Shown: in pieces, positions 14,401-23,143 of the stretch
Position numbering within the stretch: the first letter of the stretch is position 1
Layout: every line of letters starts with the position of its first letter
NCBI GenBank assembly: GCA_004557125.1
Contig: SFET01000003.1
Location: 99,465-163,464, forward strand
Origin: Clostridiales bacterium
Lineage (GTDB): Bacteria; Bacillota; Clostridia; Christensenellales; Aristaeellaceae
Direction: 5' to 3'
Length of the DNA stretch: 64,000 nucleotides
Translations under genes and position numbers: made by a program
The notes under the pieces: generated by a model
What the model saw: only the letters and a program-made list of their open reading frames with translations
The model's database searches: none
What the model was told of the DNA's origin: nothing

Positions 14401-17400
14401 CGGGGCGCTTGTTGACCCGCAGGGTGACGGGCTCGCTCTCGCTGGTGACCACGCTCTCGTCATCGGTGAAGGTGGCGGTGACCGTAGCGGTGTAGGTATA
14501 GCCCGTGTCATCCTCAACCGTGTCGCCGTTCTGCACAAGCGTCACAGCGAGCTGGCCGCCGAGATAGGTGGCGCAGGTCGCATCGGCAGACAGGATCTCC
14601 TCGATGTAGGGCAGGAATGCCGCGACATCGAGGTTCACGATTTCGTTGTCGAAATCGGCCGCTTCCTTCGTGATCGAATCCGGGATGGCCAGCAGCGCCG
14701 CCGCGACGATCTTTCCGGCCTCCGTGTCGGTTCTCCAGTTGGCCCGGTAGCTGCGGTCGCCGATGGAGCCGGCGGGGATCACCACATCGATGGTCGGCTC
14801 GGTGAGGCCCGTGCCCGTCCAGCCGAGGAAGACGTAACCCTCCGCCGTGGGGTTGTTCAGCGTGATGGCCGCGCTATCCACGGTGTATTCGGTGGGATTG
14901 GCGGCGGCCGTATCACCGCGAACCAGATCGTAGGAGATGGTGTACGTGATCACCTGCCAGCTGGCGGTCAGGGTGATGTTGCCGGCGGAACCCGCGGGGA
15001 TGCGGACCGTGCCGTCGGTGATTTCGATTCCCGTCGCCGTCCAGCCGAGGAACGTGTAGCCCTTGCGGGTGGGTTCGCCAATGACGATCTCGCTGCTTTC
15101 AACGTTGTAGAGGCTGGGGTTGGCAGGATCGTTCACGCCGCCGTTCAGCTCGTAGGTGATGACGTAGTCCACGGGCTTCCATCCCGCGTACAGCGTCATG
15201 CTGCCTTCGGCAAGATACGTATCGACGTCGATGTAGCTGGCTGCGCTTGCGTCCTGCGTGCGGAACCAGCCGAGGAACTTGTAGTTCTCGCGCTGCGGCG
15301 CTTCGGGGATGTGCTCCAGAGCCATGCCCACGTATTCCAGACCCATGGCGTAGGGCTCCGTCTGTTCGCCGTAGTTCAGCTCATAGGTCAGAACGGCGAT
15401 CTGCTTCCAGCGGGCGTAGAAGGTCACGCCGCCGGTGAGGACGTAGCTCGCCGGGTTCACGCTTTCGCCCGAGAAGTCGGGGGTGAGATACCAGCCGGCG
15501 AAATCGTACCCATCATAGTAGGGCAGTTTGTAATCCAGCGCGGTATCGCCCAGCTTATGCGTGGAGTAGGTGTAGCGGGCGTATTCGGTCTCGTCGCCGG
15601 GGAAGATCAGGCCGTAGCCGTTGGCCGCCGCCTGGCCCTTCGCGCCGCCGAGATCCACGGTGACATTCACGCGCCAGTCGGCATACAGGGTGACATTGTC
15701 GTTGGTCGCCTGGGTGAAGTCATAGGGTTCGCCCTCACAGGCGGCGTTGTCGTACCAGCCCGCGAAGGTCAGGCCGTTGACGTAGGGATCGGACGGCGCC
15801 AGGATGGTTTCGCCCTCCAGCACATCGACGATCTGGTAGGTGCCAAGCTCGTCACAGTTGTACATGAAGGTCGCCTGATAGTTGGGGATGCCCTGCAGGG
15901 TGACCTTGATGTCGTTGAACGGCATGGTGAAGCTGACCTTGTTGTCCACGAAGGTGTAGCTCAGGCCTGCGGGTTCGGAGGTGAGGCGCAGGCTGGCATA
16001 GCCGTCCATCAGCTTGACGGAGAGGACGACCTCGTCGCCGGGCAGGATGGCGGACATCTCCGATGCATCGTGACTCAGGATCTCCCAGGACTCGATGCCT
16101 TCCGCCGCTTCGACGGTCAGAGCGCCGGACAGATCGTTCAGGACCAGCGTGACCACGCTTTCGGACTCGCGACCGGTGACCGTCAGGCCGCAGGAGACGG
16201 GCGTGCCGCCGTTCAGGCTCAGCATGATCATGCGCTCGGTGCCGTTGAAGGCGGAGCGGTTTGCCGTCAGGCTCCAACGGTGCGCTTCGCCCGCAACGGG
16301 TTCGAAGGTCATCTTTTCTCCATCATCTCTGCCGCGAACCGTGAACACGGCGTCGGCGGGCGCTTCGGGCGCTTCGATGATGTAGGTGATCTCGCCGGTG
16401 TAGCCCGGGTAGCGGGTGGCGAACAGGTTGAAGGTCAGGTCGTATTCCTTGGTGGTTGCAAAGATATCATAGCGCACGGTGTTGCTTCCGGGCGTCAGAT
16501 AGCACAAGTTGCTGATGCGCGGAATGCTGTACTGCACGGTGCGATCGACCTGGTTGAGGGTGGGATTGAACCAGGAGAGCGTCGAGACGTCGATGTCGGG
16601 ATAGCGCTCCTTCACCGTGGCGATCACGGCGCTGAGGTCGATTTCGCCGGTGGCGGTGGGCTCCACGGGGCAACCCAGAACGTGGGTGTTTTCGAAGCTG
16701 GTCTCAAACACGGTGGCGTTGTCCCAGTCGGCCGCCTCGATGCCCCAGGAGTGAGAGCACCAGTCATACAGCGTGATGCTCACGTTGACGGTGGTGGTGG
16801 CCATCTTGAATTCGCGGTAGAAGGGCAATACCAGCTTCTGGTGCTTGATCAGCTCGGACTTGTTCTTGTTTTCATAGGTCAGCACCACGTCGCACTGGTA
16901 GGTTTCCACCTTGTTGGCGGCGGCCAGCATCTCATCCGCATAGAGCGCGCCGAGCCTGCCGTTTACGCCGTCGCCGAGATAGATGATGCTTGCGCGCGGA
17001 TCATCGGCCGAAACCGCTTCACCGTTGAGGACGATGTTCTCAATTGTCAGCTTCGCGGTGACGTTGCCCTCCTGCAGATTCTCAAACAACAGCTGGTTTT
17101 CCGTGCAGGTGGCGGTGAGCATGTCGTAGGTCTTCATGGGGATATATGGCAAGGTATAACTTGTCATGTTATCGGCGTCCGCCATGAGGGAGTCCCACAT
17201 CTCCATCAGATCGTTGTTCTGCATCACGCCCATGGTCATGCCGCAGGACCAGCTGTACAGCGGCAAGCGTGCACTCCAGACCGTCCAGCTCTTCTCCGCG
17301 GCGATCAGGAAGACCTCGACCTCGAGCGTCAGATCGACTTCAGCGTCAATGCCGACCTCCAGGTAGATGGCGCCCGCATAATTGCCTCCGCCCGCCGACA

Positions 17401-20400
17401 GGGCATAGGAATACAGGAACATGCCCGACAGCTCGATATAGGCATAGATCGTGTTTGTGATGGAGACCGTTACATTCTGAAGCAGCTTGACGTAAAGTGT
17501 GGCCGCGATACCCACGCGCACGCCCATCTTGCCGATCAGATAGACCTCGGTGGTCACTTCGCTGGCTACCTTCTCACTGTAGGAGCCGCCCTTGAACTTC
17601 AGGAAGTTGTAGTTGAAGCCGAACTTCTGGCCGTACTCGGCCGTGACCGTAACGCCGAAGGTAGCGACGACGGCCGCCTGGCCCACAAGATCGACGTTGG
17701 CGCCGATGGTGACGATGCCATAGAAGGTGTACTTGACCTTCAGCAGGGGCACGGAAAACAGATCCTGATACTCCAGGTCCGTCTCGATCAGCTCCTGCAT
17801 GGTCTCCATCAGCGTGTCGGCTGCCTGCTGATAGTCGTAATCCTCATTTGCCGTACCGTCGGCATTGACGATCTCCCGCAGCGTGGTCAGCGCCCCGTCG
17901 AGGTCCATACCATCGCCGGTGGTCGCATCGACCTTCAGGCTCACCGTGGTCTTGGTCTTGAACAGAACGGACATATCCAGCCACAGGAATCCGCCGTCCA
18001 CATTGATGTCCAGGGTCAGCTGCTCCTCAAAGTACAGATAGGGAGTGAGGGTGGCCAGCAGGCCCTGCGGACCGTACAGGGAAACCGTCACGCCCACGCC
18101 AACGCCGGCGGTGACGGTGCTGTCCTTCGCGGTCAGCTTGATGTCCAGCTTGGGATTGGAGATATAGGGAATCAATGCGGCCAGGGAGTAGGTGCCGGGG
18201 CCGTACTGATCGTCCAGCATCTGCTGGGTGTCCTCGCTGGTCATGACGGCCACCAGCAACTGCGCCTTCAGCTCGTCGTTGCAGGCCAGCTGGCTGGCGA
18301 TGGCCTTTTCGACCTGCTCGAGCTGCTCCTCGCTCAGGTTCTCCTCGACGTTCACTTCCTCGGTGGTGTGAACATCCAGTTCGGAGATGTAGTCCTCGGG
18401 ATCCGCGTAGCGGAAGATGACCTCGCTGGTGCCGTCCGCTTTGGCCTCCACGGACTCGATTTCCGCGAACAGCACATGACCCGCCAGATCGCCGCCCTCC
18501 CAGGCGGTGATGGGGGCTTCGTCCCGATTGATTTCGCCGTCGTAGAATACGACGACCTGCTCCGGCTGGAAGTCGACCTCGCCGGTCATGATCAGTTTGC
18601 CGGGGATGACGTCGCTCTCGGCGTCGTTATCCTCGAGCATGTTATGTACGGTGCCTTCCTCGGAGTAATCAATTGTATATTCGACGTCCGTCTTGCTCAC
18701 GGGGGTGTATTCGGTCACGTTGTCCCACAGGACGTAGGTCAGGCCCTCGGCGAACTCGACGACTTCGACCTGCTCGCGGAACACGCTCACCGTCAGCGTG
18801 TCGATGTACTCCGGATATCCGTCAAACTGCACGCCATTTTCCACATACAGGGTGAAGGTGGTGCCGGGGGTGAAGCCCGCTTCGCAGTAGATCTCTGCGC
18901 CGCTCTCGGTTTCGCGCACGGCGATTTCGGGAATCTCCAGGCCGGTGCCGGCTTCGACAGTGATGTTCTCCAGCGCCTCGGCCGCGGTCATGCCCTCGGG
19001 CAGAACCAGGCCGATGGTCGCTTCGCCGTCGGGAAGTTCAACCTCGGCAACGGTGCCGGGATCTTCGCGCACTTCCTGCTCATAGGAGGTATACATGGCG
19101 TAGAGGGTCATGCTCTCCTGAATGGGATCGGTATAGCCGAAGGCCGTGGTGCATGCCTCGTCCACGCACCAGCCGCCGAAGGAATAGCCCTCCTTGGAGG
19201 TGTACAGGCTCTCCACCGGCTTGGTCAGCAGATACTCGCCCTTGGCAAACACCATCGGTTCCAGCTCGCGGCCGCCGAAGGTTTCGAAGGTGACGATTGC
19301 CGCCTCGGATTCATCGACAAAGCGGGCGTACAGCGTCATCTGCCTGTCCACGGTACCCAGGCGGGAAACGGGGGTGGTGTAAGCGGCGTCCTCATACCAG
19401 GCGGTAAAGATCTTGCCCTCCAGCGTGGTGGTCGCCTTGGAGAAATCCACCATGCCGCCGGGCGCGATTTCCTGGGTTTCGACGCTCGTGCCCTCGGTGA
19501 CGAAGGATACCAGCCACTTGCTCAGCACGAAGTCCACCTGCTCGCCGGGCTGCAGCTCGACGACCTCGGCGTCGGGGCCGGTCACTTCAAAAGCGACTTC
19601 GGTCTCGTTTACGACGGAACCGGTGGCGCGGACAGTCAGGGCGCCGACGGCTTCCTGCACGCGAACCACGCCCAGCGCGCCGCTGCCCTCGATGATCACT
19701 TCGTCGGCGCTCTTGACGATGATCTCGGGAAGCTGGGTGCCGGAATCCATATGGAGATAGATCACATCGGGCTCAACTTCTTCACCCAGCTGTGCCTCTT
19801 CTTTGACGGCGGTGTCATGGATATACACGCGGGCGATTTCGCTTTCGCTCAGATCGACGCTGCTCGCTGCATTCAGCGAAAGCGCCGAAGCCTTGACCGC
19901 GACCATGGACAGGCGCTGCGCAGCCGCAACTGCGAGGCGCTCCGGCAGCATGGTGCTGATGGAAAGATCGTCGCCCAGGATGGCGATGTTGCCCAGATCG
20001 ACCTCGCCCTGCAGGGTATCGATGGCGGTCTGAGAATCGACCACGGTCGGGAACGCATTCTCCAGCAGCTGCACGTACGCTTCTGCAGGGATGGTGGCGT
20101 CAGGATCAATCTGCGCGGGCTCCTCGGGCAGATATCCGTTTTCCGCGAGGATGGCCAGATAGATGCTGTCATCCTCGAGGCTCAGATTCACGATGCGCTC
20201 CGAATACGCGGCGAGATCGATGTTTGCCGCATCTTCGATGATGTAGCTCAGCATGCCGGCAATCTGCTTGCCCGCCTCTGCCCAGGTGACTTCCTCTGCA
20301 AGGGAAAACACGTCACCGGTGGATCTCTGCTCGCTGCTGACCACTTCGGCCAGGCCGGCGAGACTGCCGGTGGCGATGATTGCGATCGCCAGGATCGCCG

Positions 20401-20428
20401 CGAGGAATTTTCTCATCAATGCCTTCAT
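11480..20428 (-). CDS. Giant secreted repeat protein (about 2,980 aa)
   Basis: The ATG at 20428, with AGGAGGACGAAA just before it, starts MKALMRKFLAAILAIAIIAT, a clear signal peptide; a longer frame from 20473 lacks a ribosome site. InlB-B (Listeria-Bacteroides) repeats occur at about residues 304-450 (two) and 1520-1900 (five), marked by FAGWY/FLGW and YARW/ASW. Residues 780-1130 are a large beta-rich region. From about 1990 on, Ig/MBG-like repeats follow (TYNGQLQKPNVPDTAF-type). A fibronectin-like domain comes before a C-terminal Pro-Thr-Ala-Glu repeat. No LPXTG or membrane anchor is visible, so it is probably secreted or held non-covalently. Adhesion or matrix function is inferred from InlB-B repeats. 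Confidence 0.85.
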   Translation of the reverse strand: MKALMRKFLAAILAIAIIATGSLAGLAEVVSSEQRSTGDVFSLAEEVTWAEAGKQIAGMLSYIIEDAANIDLAAYSERIVNLSLEDDSIYLAILAENGYLPEEPAQIDPDATIPAEAYVQLLENAFPTVVDSQTAIDTLQGEVDLGNIAILGDDLSISTMLPERLAVAAAQRLSMVAVKASALSLNAASSVDLSESEIARVYIHDTAVKEEAQLGEEVEPDVIYLHMDSGTQLPEIIVKSADEVIIEGSGALGVVRVQEAVGALTVRATGSVVNETEVAFEVTGPDAEVVELQPGEQVDFVLSKWLVSFVTEGTSVETQEIAPGGMVDFSKATTTLEGKIFTAWYEDAAYTTPVSRLGTVDRQMTLYARFVDESEAAIVTFETFGGRELEPMVFAKGEYLLTKPVESLYTSKEGYSFGGWCVDEACTTAFGYTDPIQESMTLYAMYTSYEQEVREDPGTVAEVELPDGEATIGLVLPEGMTAAEALENITVEAGTGLEIPEIAVRETESGAEIYCEAGFTPGTTFTLYVENGVQFDGYPEYIDTLTVSVFREQVEVVEFAEGLTYVLWDNVTEYTPVSKTDVEYTIDYSEEGTVHNMLEDNDAESDVIPGKLIMTGEVDFQPEQVVVFYDGEINRDEAPITAWEGGDLAGHVLFAEIESVEAKADGTSEVIFRYADPEDYISELDVHTTEEVNVEENLSEEQLEQVEKAIASQLACNDELKAQLLVAVMTSEDTQQMLDDQYGPGTYSLAALIPYISNPKLDIKLTAKDSTVTAGVGVGVTVSLYGPQGLLATLTPYLYFEEQLTLDINVDGGFLWLDMSVLFKTKTTVSLKVDATTGDGMDLDGALTTLREIVNADGTANEDYDYQQAADTLMETMQELIETDLEYQDLFSVPLLKVKYTFYGIVTIGANVDLVGQAAVVATFGVTVTAEYGQKFGFNYNFLKFKGGSYSEKVASEVTTEVYLIGKMGVRVGIAATLYVKLLQNVTVSITNTIYAYIELSGMFLYSYALSAGGGNYAGAIYLEVGIDAEVDLTLEVEVFLIAAEKSWTVWSARLPLYSWSCGMTMGVMQNNDLMEMWDSLMADADNMTSYTLPYIPMKTYDMLTATCTENQLLFENLQEGNVTAKLTIENIVLNGEAVSADDPRASIIYLGDGVNGRLGALYADEMLAAANKVETYQCDVVLTYENKNKSELIKHQKLVLPFYREFKMATTTVNVSITLYDWCSHSWGIEAADWDNATVFETSFENTHVLGCPVEPTATGEIDLSAVIATVKERYPDIDVSTLSWFNPTLNQVDRTVQYSIPRISNLCYLTPGSNTVRYDIFATTKEYDLTFNLFATRYPGYTGEITYIIEAPEAPADAVFTVRGRDDGEKMTFEPVAGEAHRWSLTANRSAFNGTERMIMLSLNGGTPVSCGLTVTGRESESVVTLVLNDLSGALTVEAAEGIESWEILSHDASEMSAILPGDEVVLSVKLMDGYASLRLTSEPAGLSYTFVDNKVSFTMPFNDIKVTLQGIPNYQATFMYNCDELGTYQIVDVLEGETILAPSDPYVNGLTFAGWYDNAACEGEPYDFTQATNDNVTLYADWRVNVTVDLGGAKGQAAANGYGLIFPGDETEYARYTYSTHKLGDTALDYKLPYYDGYDFAGWYLTPDFSGESVNPASYVLTGGVTFYARWKQIAVLTYELNYGEQTEPYAMGLEYVGMALEHIPEAPQRENYKFLGWFRTQDASAASYIDVDTYLAEGSMTLYAGWKPVDYVITYELNGGVNDPANPSLYNVESSEIVIGEPTRKGYTFLGWTATGIEITDGTVRIPAGSAGNITLTASWQVITYTISYDLVRGDTAAANPTEYTVDSAAITLNNPTAEGYVFLGWTGTGLTEPTIDVVIPAGSIGDRSYRANWRTDTEAGKIVAAALLAIPDSITKEAADFDNEIVNLDVAAFLPYIEEILSADATCATYLGGQLAVTLVQNGDTVEDDTGYTYTATVTATFTDDESVVTSESEPVTLRVNKRPVTLYAEVDYTNALDGSYYSFFNYSDDLNSKFFPWGTQLGTVKVTADSKATDSDGVEVPGTFEWKDASAALEGKDNDEYRTLVFKPSDDFASLYSTAETELIVKAQIRVSPVIEYHQSYSSYKGRDLERSEVTVALRFEDVVKDTHYSGFFNFLGEELEQDSYLPGPATLTFKCTSIEFRENSASSKYANNGAYFYDCSQPATCSFTINRADVKLAGTTEYNVTVGSTLNSIALDLAASTKYEDSVPGKFSWESNALLDTVGSFTYTLNFTPDDLTCYNSTSIDVTVNVNKQTVAIPEIASTVYNGQLQKPNVPDTAFYTVETNNGGTNAGDYDVVLKLKDAANYKWSDGDESETKTLSFTIAKATLKVSGTASVMPLGYGQTLKSSSETTSDKTSANEMISGLTIADISGKDPSGKWVWDDADKVDKKLNASAISEGGAGYEVHATYVLPESSQGNYEALGRTFHVDILRADPYFDPEIKDNFYVKEGAIFIPENRDPVNPLSEFTPAMKNKPTNPSTGEAVDGTLSWESENKKHQETETTANAYFTPTDTENYNTKVMVEVPLTFKHTVTVNISANLKEIAPYVPNSIPFPGYYCTVEWTPGEAISLCLYRKDDAYPNNYLAFSYAAAYTAKDGVCGTSSGFLVYDENGKCTANRPGMNTYGVGISPKIFAAPTTKAAVYDLWISGAKPDTGDWSIWMRTTVNLKLTIGLLPAEGYGGVQELSSVSASSYSLRSAMLTAAMTEEPVIDATLEPTVEPTMEPVIDATLEPTVTPTAEPTPVPEPGAIGNVVEIEPTLEMEPTGGVWMIPLDEGQTSVEFEWEASKPASKYLVYTQKLDGKAEPELIDQTTDTDIKLAVSDYADGRYALFVGAVLEDGSVSWGQALFELIPYVAPTAEPTAEPTAEPTAEPTAEPTAEPTAEPTAEPTAEPTAEPTAAPTAEPTAEPTQEPTTKPAPEPAPEPVPEAPAAEEAV
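11550..11725 (-). repeat. Tandem repeat coding for EPTAEPTA
   Basis: A 12/24-base unit (reading GCAGTCGGCTCGGCGGTGGG on the plus strand) is repeated about seven times. It codes for the Pro-Thr-Ala-Glu stalk at the end of the giant protein. Copies are nearly identical, so the length probably varies between strains. Confidence 0.85.
12089..12170 (-). repeat. 48-base tandem repeat coding VIDATLEPT
   Basis: Two copies, starting at 12089 and 12137, differ at a few positions and encode EEPVIDATLEPTVEPTMEP-type linker within the giant protein. Confidence 0.75.
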
Positions 20429-20438
20429 TTTCGTCCTC

Positions 20439-20780
20439 CTAAAGTAAATGGCCGGTTGGTGCCGTTGAATCATCCGCCGGATCTGATCCCCCCGGCGAGG
20501 CTCTGCTGCATAATCGTTCGTGGAAGCAGACGCCGATGAGGTCCCGGGGGTCCGCCTTGATCAGATAGGGACAGGAGCCGCAATCGTCATAATCGCCTGC
20601 GGCGTAGGGACAACCGATACTGACGGCATTCTTCCATGGTCGGCCGTTGGGAGTGTATCGGGGATCCTCCTCGAATGACGGAAACTGTCCGATGTAGATA
20701 TCCGCATCCTCGTCGTAATGATACGACACTGTGAACAGATCGCCGTCCAGCTGAAAGGTTCTCTGTTTTTCTCTCTGCAT
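20439..20780 (-). CDS. Small Cys-rich hypothetical protein (113 aa)
   Basis: The N-terminal half is beta-rich (FQLDGDLFTVSYHYDEDADIY). The middle carries CPYAAGDYDDCGSCPY and a later GVCFHE, a Cys cluster that could bind metal. Similar small proteins with CPY...CGxCPY...DPRDLIGVC exist in Clostridia, as I recall. ATG 20780 has GGAGGTGG 7 bases upstream. It ends 10 bases before the start codon of the giant protein, so both are probably in one operon. It has no signal peptide and is likely cytoplasmic. The last 20 residues look unstructured. Confidence 0.65.
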   Translation of the reverse strand: MQREKQRTFQLDGDLFTVSYHYDEDADIYIGQFPSFEEDPRYTPNGRPWKNAVSIGCPYAAGDYDDCGSCPYLIKADPRDLIGVCFHERLCSRASPGGSDPADDSTAPTGHLL

Positions 20781-20808
20781 CAAAACGCCACCTCCGCCAT
20801 TATATGGA

Positions 20809-20837
20809 ATATTTTACAGATAAAATTGCTGTTTGCA
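20809..20837 (-). promoter_or_regulatory. Possible promoter of the giant-protein operon
   Basis: On the minus strand TATAAT (20814-20809) lies 17 bases after TGCAAA (20837-20832), a weak -35. The -10 is about 30 bases before the start of the small Cys-rich gene. Confidence 0.4.
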
Positions 20838-21028
20838 CAGAGTAATTTCGGAGCTGTTTTTACTTGAAAAATATTAGGCTTTATATAGAAGCAAAATTTC
20901 GCGCCGTCACATTCTGGTCACAATTGGACGGAGTTCGCCCGCGGGATGTCGCATTTCAGCGCTCTCGCGGGCGATCAACGGGATTGTGCAGTTGTCAGTG
21001 GGGCAGCGCCCTGTGAAATGATCCTGTT

Positions 21029-22225
21029 CTATCCAAGCATGAACTGCTCCAGCTCCCGCTTGCCGGAGATGCCCAGCTTCTGATAGATGACCTGGATGGC
21101 ATTGGTGATGGTGCGCGGGGACAGGCTCATGTACGCGGCAATTTCCTTGGCGGTCCAGCCGCGGTTATACATCATGGCGATGGTGAATTCGGTGGTGGTC
21201 AGGTTGTCAGCCACCTCATGCTGGGCAATCGGGTTGTGGATTTTGCGCCAGCCTGCGCTGAAGGAATAGGTTATGGCGATGATCTTCTCAAACGCATCGG
21301 GATCACTCTTTTGGAAGAAGCGCTCGATCAGGCCCTGCAGAAGGCCGTGATGCTCGCCGAAGGGCTCGATCAGGCCGTCGGGCTGCGCCAGCGCCCATGC
21401 CTGTGCGATGTGCCGCGTCGCCTCCTCCACGCGCTTGAGGCTCATCAGGTCCATGGCGGCCACGAGGTGCACGTAGATCGCCGGAACGGGATACAGCTTC
21501 GCATTCATGGACAGCGCCAGCTCCGCTATGGCCAGAGAGCCGCAGTGGTTCTTCTCCAGATAGGACTTGTGGGCCAGCAGATAGCAGGACCACAGCTTCA
21601 GGCCGTCCGGCAGACAGGAAAGGCACTGCTGCAGATCCACATCACTGGACACGGGCAGGTGCAGCAGCACCGAAGCCGTCGTGACCGCGAGCGCGCCGAT
21701 GGCGTGCAGCAGCGGTGAGGGCTGCGCCTGGAGCTCCTGCTGCAGATCCGCCAGCAGGCGCTCAAAGGCGCGCATGGCCCGATGGGTGTCGCCCCTGGTG
21801 AAGTTGGCAAAGAAGCCCACCAGGTTGGCCGAATTGCGCAGCATGGGATCCGCGCTGTCCTGATAGGGTTCCATCGCCCTTGCGGCCTGCTCCGCCTGTC
21901 CGCAGTAATAGTAATACTCGCCCCAGGCGATGGCTTGGACGTCCCTGTCCGGGATGGCATCAATGAATTCGCGACAGCTTCCCACGGGATAGGCGCTGTT
22001 CATGAGGGGCATGGCGATCCGGATGAGACAGCTACCCATGCCTTGCGTCTTAGCGTGCTCCGGCTGCGCATCCTGCCGGTCCGTGGGAACGAAGTCCGCA
22101 GGAATCATCCACGAATGCCCGTGCCGCACGGCTCCGGGAATCCGATGCTCCCGCGCCCACTTCCGGATGGTGTGTATGGGTACGCCCAGGCGGTCCGCCG
22201 CCTGCCGGGATGATTCATAATTCAC
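21029..22225 (-). CDS. LuxR-type regulator with N-terminal excisionase-like HTH
   Basis: The 398-residue protein combines a MerR/excisionase-like helix-turn-helix (residues 4-45, SSRQAADRLGVPIHTIRKWA) with a long helical TPR-like middle (70-320) and a C-terminal LuxR HTH (about 335-398, MYNRGWTAKEIAAYMSLSPRTITNAIQVIYQKLGI). Such two-ended regulators are common in gut Clostridia. The GTG start overlaps the stop of the TetR gene (GTGA), so both are translated as one operon. The signal and targets are unknown. Confidence 0.75.
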   Translation of the reverse strand: MNYESSRQAADRLGVPIHTIRKWAREHRIPGAVRHGHSWMIPADFVPTDRQDAQPEHAKTQGMGSCLIRIAMPLMNSAYPVGSCREFIDAIPDRDVQAIAWGEYYYYCGQAEQAARAMEPYQDSADPMLRNSANLVGFFANFTRGDTHRAMRAFERLLADLQQELQAQPSPLLHAIGALAVTTASVLLHLPVSSDVDLQQCLSCLPDGLKLWSCYLLAHKSYLEKNHCGSLAIAELALSMNAKLYPVPAIYVHLVAAMDLMSLKRVEEATRHIAQAWALAQPDGLIEPFGEHHGLLQGLIERFFQKSDPDAFEKIIAITYSFSAGWRKIHNPIAQHEVADNLTTTEFTIAMMYNRGWTAKEIAAYMSLSPRTITNAIQVIYQKLGISGKRELEQFMLG

Positions 22226-22953
22226 AGTGCATCCTCCCCCTGCTCCTCCGTGGCCGAAGCCCAGAGCGTAGTCCTGTCAAAGCCCGCGTGGGCCAGACGG
22301 GTCGTGTTCTCCACCGTGCTGTGGGCCATCGCCGCAAGGTCCATCGCCAGCACCCGGGAGATCACCGCCTCGCGCTCCTCCACAGGCACATCGTAGATCT
22401 TCAGCGCGCACCGCAGAAACAGCGCAATCTTCCTTTCGATGGGGAAGTACATGTCGCATTTGCGGGCCATCAGTCCGCGCATCACGCCGGCGGAGACCAG
22501 CTCCAGCTCATAGAAGTCGCTCTGTGCCGCATCCGGGAGATACTTGCCGAAGATCTGCTGCAGCTCCTGCGCAGTTCTCCTGTAAATGTACTCCATCGTG
22601 GAGGGCAGGCTGTATGCCGTGGTATACAGATCCCGCAGCGATTCGCTGAGCTCGCAGATGTGAAGCTGCAGCGCCGTTTCAACGCCGTAGAGCAACAGCA
22701 GATCCGCATTTCCTCCCAGCATCGACCGCGCGCCGGAGAACTGCACGCTGAACATGTGGGTCACCAGCGCGTACAGAATGGCCTCCTTGTCCGGAAATGC
22801 GCGAAGCACGGCGCTCTTTGTGCGGCCGGCACACGCGGCAATCTGCTCGATCGTCGTCTCCCGGTAGCCCTGCTCCAGAAACAGCACAACCGATTCGCGC
22901 AATACCTGCGCCCGGGTCTCCTCCATGCGCTGATAGCGCTTTCCCTGCTTCAT
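22222..22953 (-). CDS. TetR-family regulator
   Basis: The 243-residue protein has an N-terminal TetR HTH (about 10-55: RESVVLFLEQGYRETTIEQIAACAGRTKSAVLRAFPDKEAIL) and a helical ligand-binding part. ATG 22953 is preceded by GGAGGCGTCAG; the longer frame upstream runs through the promoter. It is divergent from a second TetR gene at 23144 with back-to-back consensus promoters. It lies upstream of, and overlaps, the LuxR-type gene, which it may cooperate with or control. Confidence 0.8.
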   Translation of the reverse strand: MKQGKRYQRMEETRAQVLRESVVLFLEQGYRETTIEQIAACAGRTKSAVLRAFPDKEAILYALVTHMFSVQFSGARSMLGGNADLLLLYGVETALQLHICELSESLRDLYTTAYSLPSTMEYIYRRTAQELQQIFGKYLPDAAQSDFYELELVSAGVMRGLMARKCDMYFPIERKIALFLRCALKIYDVPVEEREAVISRVLAMDLAAMAHSTVENTTRLAHAGFDRTTLWASATEEQGEDAL

Positions 22954-23010
22954 CTGACGCCTCCGATCATAAGCTGACCATGGTCCGGTTTTTGATCCGG
23001 TATATGGTAT

Positions 23011-23039
23011 ATTATAGCGCAAAGCATCGGTCCAGTCAA
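23011..23039 (-). promoter_or_regulatory. Promoter of the TetR/LuxR operon
   Basis: On the minus strand TTGACT (23039-23034), 17 bases, TATAAT (23016-23011). An ACCGGATC / ACCGGACC repeat follows the -10 and may be an operator. Confidence 0.75.
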
Positions 23040-23067
23040 TCGGATTCGGAATTTCTTCGTTGCCCCA

Positions 23068-23096
23068 TTGACGAACGAACGGTAGGTAGCTATAAT
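23068..23096 (+). promoter_or_regulatory. Promoter with TetR-like operator, plus strand
   Basis: TTGACG (23068-23073), 17 bases, TATAAT (23091-23096). The spacer reads AACGAACGGTAGGTAGC, which resembles GAACGAACGG/GGT TetR-family operators, so it may be autoregulated by the gene at 23144. Confidence 0.75.
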
Positions 23097-23143
23097 GATC
23101 GTGAATTGGCAGAGCCTTTGGCCCGGAGCAGGGGAGGATCGCG

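Noticed and set aside
12698..20539. Plus-strand open frame of 2,613 codons
   Set aside because: It lies wholly antisense to the giant secreted protein gene, has no ribosome site, and its translation is His/Arg/Val/Gly-rich as expected from a GC-rich opposite strand with few stops.
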